Origin: an uncultured Cellvibrionales bacterium
GTDB lineage: Bacteria > Pseudomonadota > Gammaproteobacteria > Pseudomonadales > GM7GCV1
Reading direction: 5' to 3'
NCBI GenBank assembly: GCA_913063225.1
Contig: CAJXYP010000006.1
Span: 69,607 to 118,480 of the forward strand
DNA length: 48,874 nucleotides
Shown: positions 27,136-35,575 of the stretch, piece by piece
Numbering within the stretch: the first letter of the stretch is position 1
Layout: each line of letters begins with the position of its first letter
Made by a program: the position numbers and the translations under genes
Notes under the pieces: model-generated
What the model was told of the DNA's origin: nothing
The model's input: the letters and a program-made list of their open reading frames with translations, nothing else
The model's database searches: none

Positions 27136-28170
27136 TCAAGCAGCGCGTTGTAATTTTTCCATCTCGGTAAATACATCTAGTCCCATCTGCATAAGCATGT
27201 CGATAATATCTATGCCTACCCAGTTTTCTTTTAACAGGTCTCCTTCCCTTCGCCATATATCCATAACACGGAGGCTTAGCTCTTTTCCGCCAGGCGCCAA
27301 ACCGAGCCAATCAGCTCCAGTATGCGTCGCAGACATATGCGGCCAACCACCAGTAGCCACATAGTTACCGCTGGCTATAATATTGACCTTGGTATCAACG
27401 CTGCGATCCGGAAAGCCTTTCAAAAAAGGACCTTGATGATGATTACGAAACCCATCTATTCCCCGAGTAGTACCAATACCTCCTGGCCCATACCAAACAA
27501 AATCCGGATGCCAATAGTTTTCAAGGTCCATACTTAACAAATCTGTTCCGTCGTAGCGGCCAAGACAATCGAGCATATCTAAAACCAACTTAGCACTCTT
27601 ATTGCTCTCAACAAGACTAGTACTTTTCGGCTGTAATCCATCCAGAGTTGTGGGAGGCATTATTAGACCGGGGTGACCAAGACTTTCTCTTATAGGGTTC
27701 ACACCGGCTTGAGACATTGCATCTAGAAAATCCAAAATCAAATAACACTCAACTACCTTTTGATTTTCAATTTTCACCATTTCTGTATAACGCAGATATA
27801 GCGTTCGACCAGTTGGTGGAATGCCAAAAAGAGCGTTTGCGAAGGTACCAACAAAGTAGCCTGTGCCATCTATCCAATAGCTTGGCTCAAAACCTTCATC
27901 CATTTGCTCCATCCAAACTCCCGATCCGGGATAGTCGGAAACAGCCACAAAGGGTTTGCGCTCCATATCAGGCAGTGCAACCATAATGGGCTTCAAGAAT
28001 TCTTCAACAACCTGATCTGGCCCCTGCAAATTATTAATGGGGTGGGCTGCCGACCAGCGAACATCCTTATGCAAAAAATCCTGAGCCGTCTGCTCGATAC
28101 TCCGCTTCCCTGATGAAGAGGGGGCTTTCAAGGCAGCGTAGAAGCTTTCGATTAGATTTAGCGATTGCAT
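27136..28170 (-). CDS. Tandem SnoaL/NTF2-like protein (copy B)
   Basis: The product of about 344 residues (from ATG 28170) shows the same two-domain plan as copy A. Domain 1 has LIESFYAALK, VRWSAAHPINNLQGPDQVVEEFLKPI and PTGRTLYLRYTEMVKIENQKVVECYLILDFLDAMSQAGVNP. Domain 2 has NYWHPDFVWYGPGGIGTTRGIDGFRNHHQGPFLKGF and LSLRVMDIWRREGDLLKENWVGIDIIDMLMQMGLDVF. The frame is open further upstream to 28374, but that part runs through the end of the cupin gene on the same strand in another frame, so it is not used. Start choice is weak because no clear SD is present. It lies 31 bases after the cupin gene. Confidence 0.72.
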   Translation of the reverse strand: MQSLNLIESFYAALKAPSSSGKRSIEQTAQDFLHKDVRWSAAHPINNLQGPDQVVEEFLKPIMVALPDMERKPFVAVSDYPGSGVWMEQMDEGFEPSYWIDGTGYFVGTFANALFGIPPTGRTLYLRYTEMVKIENQKVVECYLILDFLDAMSQAGVNPIRESLGHPGLIMPPTTLDGLQPKSTSLVESNKSAKLVLDMLDCLGRYDGTDLLSMDLENYWHPDFVWYGPGGIGTTRGIDGFRNHHQGPFLKGFPDRSVDTKVNIIASGNYVATGGWPHMSATHTGADWLGLAPGGKELSLRVMDIWRREGDLLKENWVGIDIIDMLMQMGLDVFTEMEKLQRAA

Positions 28171-28201
28171 GAATAAAGTGAACCGAATTGTTAGCGCTTT
28201 T

Positions 28202-29245
28202 CTAGGCTGCGAAAGCGCCCTTCTGTATGCCAGCACCGCTAGGTTGATCGCCACCGCGCACAACATAAGCAATGGATGCCTTGTCGCCATTATTTTTGAA
28301 TTGGCGAGGCAAGCCTTTGGGCACTGTAAGAGTATCGCCAGGTTCCAATAGAAGCTCACCGCTTTGCCATACAAAGCTAAGCTCGCCCTCGTGCATATAC
28401 AGTACTTCTTCTTCCTGACGGGAGTTCATCGCTAGTTCAGCGTTAGACTCGAAATCTAAACGACGGACATTGAATCCGTGATCCCATGTCATTTTGCCTG
28501 GGCCAATTCCTTCCGCTTCATTGGCGGTACCAATAATCGGGCTTTCAGTGACGCCTTGGGATGAGCGACTTAGACCTGAACCGGCAATAGCGTTTTGTTC
28601 TGCGGCGCGACTCACACAGGCGGCCACTTCTTCGCCACTCATCAATCGATGTTGCGCAACCTGATCAGGGGACGTCGGCAACATAGGTTGCTCGTCTTCG
28701 GGAATAACTTCGCCATTTCTTGTATCAACCAAGCGACCACTTTCCAGCAGAACTAAACCGTAGTCCTTAGCTTTATCAAAGACATCTGGAGCCCAAGTCA
28801 CATGACCGGGATCATCGCTACCTAAAACTGCAAATAGGTACCCTTCGTTTTCGCCGACGTTTTCGAAACCACGAAAAACATTTACGGGAATGGTTATGCA
28901 GTCGCCTTTCTCCAAAACGATCGAACCGTCTTCGCCCTTTTCACCTAGATTAAAAGACCAGCTGCCGCTATGAACAATAAATACTTCTTCAGTCTCGTGA
29001 CTATGCTGTGAATTTAAACAACCGGGAGGCTGACGAGCACCACCAATATTGAAGCCATGAGCCTCGGCAATATGCACATATTGATCGGGATGCTCAGCAA
29101 CGCCGGGACCAATAATAGTAAAGTTCTCTTTCTTATCGCTGCCCGGGGTATAGGTATCAACAAAAGCGTTCAGGCAGGGCTTTAGATCGCGATAGCGAAC
29201 TAATCGACGGGTTTCCATCATTTCTGAAGTCCAATTTTTAGGCAT
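28202..29245 (-). CDS. Bicupin protein (dioxygenase/isomerase-like)
   Basis: Two cupin domains are visible. The first (about 60-150) has a full metal motif, PPGCLNSQHSHETEEVFIVHSGSW, with His-x-His and Glu, followed by KGDCITIPVNVFRGFENVG. The second (about 260-340) has RQEEEVLYMHEGELSFVW and LEPGDTLTVPKGLPRQFKNNG; its metal-binding histidines are missing, so only domain 1 should hold a metal. The pattern is like gentisate-dioxygenase or sugar-epimerase relatives, but no precise activity can be assigned. It is the first gene of the cupin-SnoaL-symporter-SnoaL set, and its promoter carries a LacI-type operator. AGGA precedes the ATG at 29245. Confidence 0.75.
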   Translation of the reverse strand: MPKNWTSEMMETRRLVRYRDLKPCLNAFVDTYTPGSDKKENFTIIGPGVAEHPDQYVHIAEAHGFNIGGARQPPGCLNSQHSHETEEVFIVHSGSWSFNLGEKGEDGSIVLEKGDCITIPVNVFRGFENVGENEGYLFAVLGSDDPGHVTWAPDVFDKAKDYGLVLLESGRLVDTRNGEVIPEDEQPMLPTSPDQVAQHRLMSGEEVAACVSRAAEQNAIAGSGLSRSSQGVTESPIIGTANEAEGIGPGKMTWDHGFNVRRLDFESNAELAMNSRQEEEVLYMHEGELSFVWQSGELLLEPGDTLTVPKGLPRQFKNNGDKASIAYVVRGGDQPSGAGIQKGAFAA

Positions 29246-29330
29246 CAGCCGCTGTCCTTTGCACTATCGATAGTGGCATTGCTCTCAATTAGGTGGTCTC
29301 CGACTATAATTACATGGGATTTAATGACAA

Positions 29331-29359
29331 AATGTACTTCGAATGCAAAAATTAATCAA
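29331..29359 (-). promoter_or_regulatory. Cupin-operon promoter with LacI-type operator in the spacer
   Basis: On the - strand, -35 TTGATT (29359-29354) and -10 TACATT (29336-29331) are 17 bases apart. The spacer contains TTTTTGCATTCGAAG. The operator reads TTGCATTCGAAGTACA and is centred between 29340 and 29341. The 19-mer TGTACTTCGAATGCAAAAA is identical at the TBDT2 promoter. The predicted leader is about 80 bases. Confidence 0.75.
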
Positions 29360-29411
29360 GCCTTCTTTTTGGGTTTCCTGCATAGTTATTTGTAAAAGCA
29401 TTAGTTAAGGC

Positions 29412-29445
29412 GGTAATTTATTGAATTCGAATTCAATAAATTACC
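29412..29445. promoter_or_regulatory. Perfect 34-bp palindrome, LacI-type operator
   Basis: The 17-base arms are exact reverse complements, from GGTAATTTATTG to CAATAAATTACC, around the core TTGAATTCGAATTCAA. It lies 24 bases before the amidohydrolase start and 88 bp (centre to centre) from the operator in the cupin promoter. It has no T run and sits upstream of genes on both sides, so an operator fits better than a terminator. Confidence 0.85.
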
Positions 29446-29469
29446 TTAAGTAGACCGAGGTAAGAAAAA

Positions 29470-30363
29470 TTGAGCACCGTTCCATTAAGATTTATTGACG
29501 CCCATCACCATCTTTGGGACCTGAATGCCTGCAACTACCCTTGGCTAATGGCTAAGGGAGAGAAACGTTTTTTTGGCGACCCCGCCCCTATTCAAAAAGA
29601 CTACCTTGTGGAAGATTACTCCAAGGAGTCACAGCTCTACCTCCCAGAGAAATCCGTGCATATCCAGGTTGGGGTAGCTCAAACAGATGCTCTTAAAGAG
29701 AGCCAGTGGCTTCAAAATCAGATAGATTTCCCACAGGCCATAGTGGCATTTTGCGATTTATCCTCTAAAGAGTTGCAAGCGGATTTGGAGGCTCAAATGC
29801 AGTTTTCAAAGCTACGAGGAATTCGGCAGATTCTTGGAAGGCATGAAGCTGAAGATGGAAAGCATGGCTCTAACAGTCTGCTGCAAAACCCCACTTGGCT
29901 GAAAGGCCTAAAACGTCTAGCCAAGCAGAATTTATCCTTTGACCTACAAATGATACCGCCGCAGATGCCTGGGGTTTTAGAAGCCTTGAAGCAGGTCCCA
30001 CACCTCAATGTAGCTCTTTGCCATTGTGGCTCGCCCTGGGATCAATCCGCTACCGGACTAGCAAGCTGGCGTGCCGGTATGGCTCAGCTCGCGGAACTAC
30101 CCAATGTAGTCTGTAAAATATCTGGGTTAGGCATGTTTAATCCTCAATGGAAAGTTGAAGATTTGCGGCCTATTATTCTAAGCAGCATAGATATATTTGG
30201 CCCAGACCGGATCATGTTCGGATCAAACTTTCCCGTCGACAAACTCTATCGTCCCTACGAAGAACTATGGAGCGCATATGAAGAGATTACAGCGGATTTG
30301 TCGGCACAAGAAAAACAGCAGACGTTTTACCAAACCGCCAATGATTTTTATCAGCTAGGTTAG
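29470..30363 (+). CDS. Amidohydrolase family protein (COG3618, lactonase-like)
   Basis: The 297-residue TIM-barrel protein begins with FIDAHHHLWDLNACNYPWL, the HxH metal motif and HLWD signature of the fuconolactonase/2-pyrone-4,6-dicarboxylate lactonase group. Further marks are VGVAQTDALKESQWLQ, LRGIRQILGRHE, NVALCHCGSPWD (metal or substrate His) and PDRIMFGSNFPVDKLY, where the Asp in FPVD is the catalytic acid. These enzymes hydrolyse lactones or cleave C-C/C-N bonds of acids. The start is TTG 29470, preceded by GAGG at 29456-29459. The gene is transcribed away from the cupin operon under the shared 34-bp palindrome. It converges with the aldolase gene with only 9 bases between stops. Confidence 0.87.
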   Translation: MSTVPLRFIDAHHHLWDLNACNYPWLMAKGEKRFFGDPAPIQKDYLVEDYSKESQLYLPEKSVHIQVGVAQTDALKESQWLQNQIDFPQAIVAFCDLSSKELQADLEAQMQFSKLRGIRQILGRHEAEDGKHGSNSLLQNPTWLKGLKRLAKQNLSFDLQMIPPQMPGVLEALKQVPHLNVALCHCGSPWDQSATGLASWRAGMAQLAELPNVVCKISGLGMFNPQWKVEDLRPIILSSIDIFGPDRIMFGSNFPVDKLYRPYEELWSAYEEITADLSAQEKQQTFYQTANDFYQLG

Positions 30364-30372
30364 AAACACCGC

Positions 30373-31128
30373 CTAAGACTTGGCTTGCTCGATCAAACCG
30401 TTGGCGCCTTGCTTTAAAAAGGCATGATCCGAAGCCAGCAAGAATAGGCTAACGCCCCGCTCCTGCCAAAATGGGATATCTGCAACATCAGAAACAAAAA
30501 TCCCCAATCGACGATCCCGGGCACGTGCCGCATCACATATTTGCTCCGCAACAACGATCACCTCTGCAGCTTTGGCGCTTTTCGCGCCAAGGGCCACGGT
30601 AAGGTCGATCATGCCAATAAATAGGCAGTCTATCCCATCAACCGAGGCTATCTGATCGATAACATCCAGTGCTTCTATATCCTCGATCTGCGCTATTACC
30701 GTAGTTTGATTGACGCTATCCGCAATATGATCAGCCATGGCTTTGCCGGCATATCCGGCGGCCCTCGTAGAACCAGCATATCCGCGGCCACCCGGGCCAA
30801 ACTGGGCTGCTGCCGCAATAGACTGCGCGCCTTCCAGAGTGCATACGTGAGGCACAACCACGCCGGTTGCCCCACAGTCCAAAGCATTCAACGTATGCTC
30901 CGGTGCTGAAGACTGAACCCTAACCAAAGCGGGCATCTCAGAAGCACCCAATGCGAACAGACATCGATCTAAATCACGACGATCAAAAGGAGAGTGTTCC
31001 GCATCCAAACATACGGCATCTAAGCTCGTATCCGCTAACACTTCGCAAAGCATCGAAGAAGGTGTTTTCACAAAGGTGCCTACAAGTAGCTCTTTGTTTA
31101 ATAATCTGGATTTAAAACCGGCGCTCAT
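30373..31128 (-). CDS. HpcH/HpaI-type class II aldolase
   Basis: HpcH/HpaI enzymes cleave 2-keto-4-hydroxy acids to pyruvate and an aldehyde with a divalent metal. The 251-residue product has the catalytic His in VCLDAEHSPFDRRDL (about residue 45), metal-binding Glu in VIAQIEDIEALDVI (about 149) and Asp in FIGMIDLTVALG (about 175). GATGVVVPHV and GPGGRGYAGSTRAAGY are further family motifs. All key residues are present. It is the last gene of the hisD-lacI-hydrolase-metE-like-aldolase set on the - strand and would perform the final carbon-carbon cleavage of the pathway. Confidence 0.92.
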   Translation of the reverse strand: MSAGFKSRLLNKELLVGTFVKTPSSMLCEVLADTSLDAVCLDAEHSPFDRRDLDRCLFALGASEMPALVRVQSSAPEHTLNALDCGATGVVVPHVCTLEGAQSIAAAAQFGPGGRGYAGSTRAAGYAGKAMADHIADSVNQTTVIAQIEDIEALDVIDQIASVDGIDCLFIGMIDLTVALGAKSAKAAEVIVVAEQICDAARARDRRLGIFVSDVADIPFWQERGVSLFLLASDHAFLKQGANGLIEQAKS

Positions 31129-31132
31129 TGAA

Positions 31133-32278
31133 TTAACCCCATAGTTTCTTTGAGGCTATAGCGGCCCCTTCTGCCATAGCCTGCAGCTTGGCATAGACGA
31201 TGCCTTCATCGACAGCTCCAAATCCTGCAAAGGTTGAAAAACCACAATCCGTGCCAGCGATTACTCGCTCGCGACCGACAATATCGGCAAATTTTTCAAT
31301 CCGCTGAGCCACTAATTTAGGATGCTCAACAAAGTTAGTAGTCGAATCGATTACGCCGGGAACCAAAATTTTGTCTTCGGGAATATCAACATTCGCGAAC
31401 ACTTCCCACTCATGAGCGTGGCGAGGATTAGAAGATTCAAACAACAGTGCCTGTGGCTTGGCTCGCATAGCGATAGGAAGCACTAACTCCATAGGTGCAT
31501 CGTGGTGATGAGGCCCTTCATAATTTCCCCAACATACATGTAGTCGAACTTTGTCCGCCGGCACATTGCGCAAAGCTTCATTCAGCATATCCACATGTAG
31601 ATTCGCCAACTGTTGATAATCCTCATCGGGCCGATCCTTAAATAGCATATGACGACCTAATCCCAGATCCGGTGAATCCAACTGCAAGATAAATCCCGCC
31701 TCTACTATGGCTTCGTACTCGGCTCGCATAGCTTCAGCTAGCGCTTGCAGATAGTCTCCATGATTCCGGTAATGATGGTTCGGCTGGAATAGCGCTATCA
31801 CGCCAGGGGACGCTGCATTCATAAAACTCTCAACCGGGCTATGCGCTTTTGCTGCAGCAGATAAATTGCTCAGATCTTCTTCAAGAGGCTGCATATCCTT
31901 TACGGTAATTTCCGCAACGCAACAGGGCCGTTTGTAGGAAGGAGTACCGCCAGAGCTTGCCTGACGTTTTAGAAACTCGGGGAACTCTTCAAGGTCTGAA
32001 GGCGGGTTTCGATCGCTGTCACCCTCAAAACCGGTAATCCGGTCTTTAATATAGGTAGCGTAGCTAATCTTGCTCATTTCGCCATCACTAACAATATCGA
32101 CGCCCACTTCAACTTGCTTGGCAACTACCTCCATCACCGCATAGGCAATGGTTTGCGATAACTCAGCAGCATCATGCGGCTGCTCATTCTCTTTCGCGAA
32201 AACGCCATCTGTAACGGCCTTTGATCGCGGCAAACTGCCAACATGAGTTGTAAGAATTCTGTCAGTGCTTGTTTTCAT
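31133..32278 (-). CDS. MetE C-terminal-domain protein, zinc-dependent
   Basis: The product (about 381 residues from ATG 32278) covers only the catalytic half of cobalamin-independent methionine synthase (full MetE is about 750). It starts TTHVGSLPRSKAV, and all four zinc ligands are in place: His and Cys in RLHVCWGNY (247 and 249), Glu in LLFESSNPR (281) and Cys in AGTDCGFSTF (345). Such short proteins include epoxyalkane:coenzyme M transferases and uncharacterised relatives in degradation operons. They activate a thiol or related nucleophile on zinc. The upstream hydrolase stop overlaps its start (ATGA), indicating translational coupling. A catabolic role is more likely than methionine synthesis. 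Confidence 0.85.
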   Translation of the reverse strand: MKTSTDRILTTHVGSLPRSKAVTDGVFAKENEQPHDAAELSQTIAYAVMEVVAKQVEVGVDIVSDGEMSKISYATYIKDRITGFEGDSDRNPPSDLEEFPEFLKRQASSGGTPSYKRPCCVAEITVKDMQPLEEDLSNLSAAAKAHSPVESFMNAASPGVIALFQPNHHYRNHGDYLQALAEAMRAEYEAIVEAGFILQLDSPDLGLGRHMLFKDRPDEDYQQLANLHVDMLNEALRNVPADKVRLHVCWGNYEGPHHHDAPMELVLPIAMRAKPQALLFESSNPRHAHEWEVFANVDIPEDKILVPGVIDSTTNFVEHPKLVAQRIEKFADIVGRERVIAGTDCGFSTFAGFGAVDEGIVYAKLQAMAEGAAIASKKLWG

Positions 32279-32997
32279 TTTTGTAACCAACCTAAAAGTA
32301 TTTTGTTAACAGCCTCTGGCTGCTCCATCGTGGATAGATGCCCACAATCATCAATAAGGTACAACTCGGAATCCGGAATCGCCGCGGCCAACTCTTGATG
32401 CAAAGAAGGAGGGCAAAGCTGATCCTCCTTACCGCAAATAATGACCACCGGACGGTTAATACTCCCTAGCGTCGAGCGACTATCAGGTCGATCTCGCAAC
32501 GCGATAGACTGATCGAGGAATACTTCCTTACCCAACCTCAGCCCCATATCCAAAACCTCTTGCAACAATTCAGTATTGTTGCAATGAATCTCCGCCAAAT
32601 AGTTGGGCTTTAATTCATTTCTTAGTACCTCCGCCAACGCGCCGGAAAATACTTCTTTAATCTGTCGATTCCTTACTGCCTTTTTCTCTTCTGTATCGGC
32701 TCGAAAATTTGTATCGAGCAAAGCCATCCGCTCTACCCTTTCTGGTGCTTGTCGCCAAATTTCGAATGCGACTATGGCTCCCATGGATAATCCTGCCAAA
32801 GCGAAGGTCGCCGGTGCCTTTTCCAAAATGCTTTCGGCAATCTCTTGAATTGATTTGAAACCAATCATTGCACAAGGATGAATCTGGCATTGCCCAGATA
32901 GCGCTTCCTTCTGATGCGCCCACTGCATCTCGTCGCACATCATTCCGGGAATAAGCAGCAAATCTGTACTTCGAATGCATTTTGACATAAAAACCAT
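32275..32997 (-). CDS. Alpha/beta hydrolase
   Basis: The 240-residue protein has the alpha/beta-hydrolase fold. LLLIPGMMCDEMQW supplies the oxyanion region, FALAGLSMGAIVAFE the nucleophile elbow (GLSMG), IICGKEDQLCPP the acid, and LIDDCGHLSTMEQP the His. The set is complete. It resembles small cytoplasmic esterases or C-C hydrolases. The start is ATG 32997 or 32988; a TTG lies at 33000. Bases 32965-32979, codons 7-11 from the first ATG, contain a full copy of the island's LacI-type operator. It follows lacI by 37 bases and overlaps the MetE-like gene by 4. Confidence 0.88.
   Translation of the reverse strand: MVFMSKCIRSTDLLLIPGMMCDEMQWAHQKEALSGQCQIHPCAMIGFKSIQEIAESILEKAPATFALAGLSMGAIVAFEIWRQAPERVERMALLDTNFRADTEEKKAVRNRQIKEVFSGALAEVLRNELKPNYLAEIHCNNTELLQEVLDMGLRLGKEVFLDQSIALRDRPDSRSTLGSINRPVVIICGKEDQLCPPSLHQELAAAIPDSELYLIDDCGHLSTMEQPEAVNKILLGWLQK
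32965..32979. promoter_or_regulatory. LacI-type operator copy inside a coding region
   Basis: TGTACTTCGAATGCA here is identical to 15 bases of the operators at 29334-29348 and 46332-46346. It lies just inside the start of the alpha/beta hydrolase gene, downstream of lacI. It could act as a roadblock operator or mark an internal promoter, although no good -35 is seen. Confidence 0.5.
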
Positions 32998-33034
32998 CAA
33001 CCTTTGTATTGCCTAAGCTAAAGGCAGAGGTTTT

Positions 33035-34102
33035 TTAATCTCTTACGGAGTTGCCTTTGCGCAAAACGCCGGAAAAACTGCGTTTTTCAGGTGGGATAAA
33101 TTCGTTTTCTACGCGTTCGAGTAACATGGATACAGCGGCTTCGGCCATGCTTTCAACCGGCTGTTGAATAGTAGTCAAATCAAAGCTTGCCCAACTAGAT
33201 GAACGAACTCCGTCGAATCCAACTACGGAAATATCACCGGGCACATCCAGATCCAGCCGATAACGCGCTTCATCCATGCAGCCGATGGCCATAATATCGT
33301 TTGCGCAAATTAGGGCATCGGGAACCGAGCCGCGCTTTTGAATTACTTTTTGCAGAGCCGCTCCGCCAGAGGCATAGGTGTAGTCCCCAGCCTCTTCGAC
33401 TATATCGGTTATGCCTAATTCGTTCAGTCGACTAATAGCCCCTTGAGTTCGCTGCATACTTACAACGGAATCCTTGGGACCGCCGATAATGGCAAAAGAC
33501 TTGTGTCCGCTTTCCACTAAAAGATTCACCAGCTGACGCTCGCCTTCAACTTGGTCACAGCAAACTGAACTAACGGGAATGTCCTGATATGCGCGGTTAT
33601 AAAATACCACCGGGACGTGGCGACTATCGAACAGAGAAATTTGGTCAGGCGTAAGGTGAGCCGCAGCAACCACGCCATCAACTTGATACTGCCAAAGCTG
33701 ATCAATAATTCGACTTACATCGCTTTCATGATCGATGCTGAACAGGAGTACATGTACTCCCCTTTCGGTAAATCGGGAAGATAGCTCTGAAAGAACTTCG
33801 GGGTAGAAATTAAGATTCGAAACAATCACTCCCACCATATTTGAACGGCGGGTAATTAAGCCCCTGGCAATTGCATTGGGTTGATAGCCAAGTTCCTTGA
33901 CGGACTTCATTACCCGGTCGCGCATTTTCTTGGACACACTAGCGCCGTCTTTAAAACAGCGAGAAACCGCTGACTGAGATACGCCAGCATGACGGGCAAC
34001 ATCATAAGAAGTCATCTGTCGACGACTTGTCATTTGATTTCTGCCTTCGGTTTCTGTCTTAGCTTCTTGCTTATTATTCTTATTGCTAGCCTTTACCGCC
34101 AT
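33035..34102 (-). CDS. LacI family transcriptional regulator
   Basis: The 355-residue protein has a LacI-type helix-turn-helix and hinge ([52 protein letters not shown], about residues 31-82). A periplasmic-binding-protein-like effector domain follows ([71 protein letters not shown]). An N-terminal basic extension of about 24 residues precedes the usual start; ATG 34102 has GAGG 4 bases upstream. It overlaps the hisD-like gene by 17 bases. LacI proteins bind palindromes with a central CG, which matches the seven TTCGAA-centred sites in this window. It is therefore the best candidate for their regulator. Confidence 0.95.
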   Translation of the reverse strand: MAVKASNKNNKQEAKTETEGRNQMTSRRQMTSYDVARHAGVSQSAVSRCFKDGASVSKKMRDRVMKSVKELGYQPNAIARGLITRRSNMVGVIVSNLNFYPEVLSELSSRFTERGVHVLLFSIDHESDVSRIIDQLWQYQVDGVVAAAHLTPDQISLFDSRHVPVVFYNRAYQDIPVSSVCCDQVEGERQLVNLLVESGHKSFAIIGGPKDSVVSMQRTQGAISRLNELGITDIVEEAGDYTYASGGAALQKVIQKRGSVPDALICANDIMAIGCMDEARYRLDLDVPGDISVVGFDGVRSSSWASFDLTTIQQPVESMAEAAVSMLLERVENEFIPPEKRSFSGVLRKGNSVRD

Positions 34103-35366
34103 AACGCCTCACGCGAATATCTGCTTGTTCTTTGTGCCCAGCAAAGCCTTCAACCGCACACAATCGCGAACAATATTCGCCAACCATAGCCGATGCCTCT
34201 GGAGTTACCCTTTGGTAGGTAGAAGTCTTAAGAAACTTACCTACCCAAAGGCCGCCAGTGTAACGCGCTGCTTTCTTGGTTGGCAAAGTGTGATTTGTGC
34301 CAATCACTTTATCGCCGTAAGAAACATTGGTCTCAGGTCCCAAAAACAGGGCACCGTAGTTGCTCATATTCTGCAAAAAATACTCGGGGTCCTTAGTCAT
34401 AACCTGAACATGCTCTGAAGCTAAGTCATCGGCTACTTTTACCATCTCTTCGTAGCTATCGCAGAGTATTACCTGGCCATATTCCGCCCAGGCTGCACCC
34501 GCCACATCACCAGTAGAGAGCACTTTCAACTGGCGCTCAACTTCAGCCATAGTGTCTTTTGCCAGCTGCTCTGAATTGGTAAGTAATACTGCAGGAGAGT
34601 TTGGCCCATGCTCTGCTTGCCCAAGTAAATCTGTAGCGCAGAGTTCACCGTCAACGCTGTCATCGGCAATAACCAGTGTTTCTGTCGGTCCAGCAAAAAG
34701 ATCGATACCCACTCGACCAAACAGTTGTCGTTTAGCTTCTGCAACAAAGGCATTTCCCGGTCCAACAATCATATCTACAGGGGCGATGGTTTCAGTACCA
34801 AGGGCCATGGCCCCAACTGCCTGGACGCCGCCCATGCAATAAATCTCGTCGGCACCAGCCATATCCATAGCAACAACAATTGCCGGATGAGGCTCACCAT
34901 TGAAAGGGGGGGCACAAGCTATAACGCGCTTAACTCCTGCAACCTTCGCGGTTACTACGCTCATATGAGCGGAAGCTACCAAAGGATATTTTCCACCTGG
35001 TACATAACAACCAACGCTATTCATCGGGATGTGCTTATGACCAAGAACCACTCCGGGAAGGGTCTCTTCCTCCACGTCCAACATCGAGTTGCGCTGAATA
35101 CGAGCAAAGTTGCCCACCTGCTCTTGAGCAAACTTAATATCGTCAATTACCTGTTGATCAAGCTCCTTATAGCAACCGTCAATTTCTTCCTGGCTAAGGC
35201 GAAAAGAATCCGGCGACCATTTATCGAATTGTTCTGAGTACTCACGTACAGCTGAGTCACCGCTGGTTTCAATATTTTTTAGAATACCCTCAACAATTGC
35301 ACGTACCTTTTGATCTTGCGTTTCCGCAGCTTCAACTGAAATACCATCCTTCAGATAGATAGCCAT
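34086..35366 (-). CDS. Histidinol-dehydrogenase-family enzyme, HpsN-like
   Basis: The 426-residue protein has all catalytic parts of the HisD fold: zinc ligands Gln250 and His253 (LLGQAEHGP), Asp352 ([17 protein letters not shown]) and His411 ([13 protein letters not shown]), plus the catalytic pair Glu318-His319 (LASEHVQVM). By eye it is much closer to HpsN, the NAD-dependent dehydrogenase of (R)-2,3-dihydroxypropane-1-sulfonate (MAIYLKDG start, [38 protein letters not shown]), than to biosynthetic HisD. No his genes are nearby. It should oxidise a primary alcohol to a carboxylate in two NAD steps. No sulfolactate lyase is present, so the substrate may be a different polyol. It is the first gene of its operon. 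Confidence 0.88.
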   Translation of the reverse strand: MAIYLKDGISVEAAETQDQKVRAIVEGILKNIETSGDSAVREYSEQFDKWSPDSFRLSQEEIDGCYKELDQQVIDDIKFAQEQVGNFARIQRNSMLDVEEETLPGVVLGHKHIPMNSVGCYVPGGKYPLVASAHMSVVTAKVAGVKRVIACAPPFNGEPHPAIVVAMDMAGADEIYCMGGVQAVGAMALGTETIAPVDMIVGPGNAFVAEAKRQLFGRVGIDLFAGPTETLVIADDSVDGELCATDLLGQAEHGPNSPAVLLTNSEQLAKDTMAEVERQLKVLSTGDVAGAAWAEYGQVILCDSYEEMVKVADDLASEHVQVMTKDPEYFLQNMSNYGALFLGPETNVSYGDKVIGTNHTLPTKKAARYTGGLWVGKFLKTSTYQRVTPEASAMVGEYCSRLCAVEGFAGHKEQADIRVRRYGGKG

Positions 35367-35418
35367 GGGTGATTTTCTCCGGAGATTATTTTGCGTAGGT
35401 AGGTATGCTAATAATAAA

Positions 35419-35432
35419 TGACTTCGAATGCA
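35419..35432. promoter_or_regulatory. LacI-type operator upstream of the hisD-like gene
   Basis: On the - strand it reads TTGCATTCGAAGTCAT, sharing TTGCATTCGAAGT with the operators at the cupin and TBDT2 promoters. The centre lies between 35425 and 35426, about 60 bases before the hisD-like ATG. Promoter boxes here are less clear. Confidence 0.7.
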
Positions 35433-35575
35433 ATATATTAATTCTCGTCACTTTCTTATTCTGGACGTTCGAAAATATTCTTTATTTTCAGGGGTCAGCG
35501 CTCACAATGCGAAAGCTTAACTCAACGGCTTTCAACTCAATTCCGGGACGACAAAATCTCAAATACTTACAGCTT

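Noticed and set aside
29412-29445. Palindrome as an intrinsic terminator
   Set aside because: No T run follows on either strand, and the genes on both sides are transcribed away from it.
34725-35237. 170-codon open frame opposite the hisD-like gene
   Set aside because: It lies antisense within a gene with a complete active site; no motif or SD sequence.
34086-35366. Biosynthetic histidinol dehydrogenase (hisD) of histidine synthesis
   Set aside because: No his genes nearby, it sits in a LacI-controlled catabolic set, and the sequence resembles HpsN more than HisD.
35461-35480. GACGTTCGAAAATATT as another LacI operator
   Set aside because: It shares only the TTCGAA core; the flanking half-site bases do not match the other sites.
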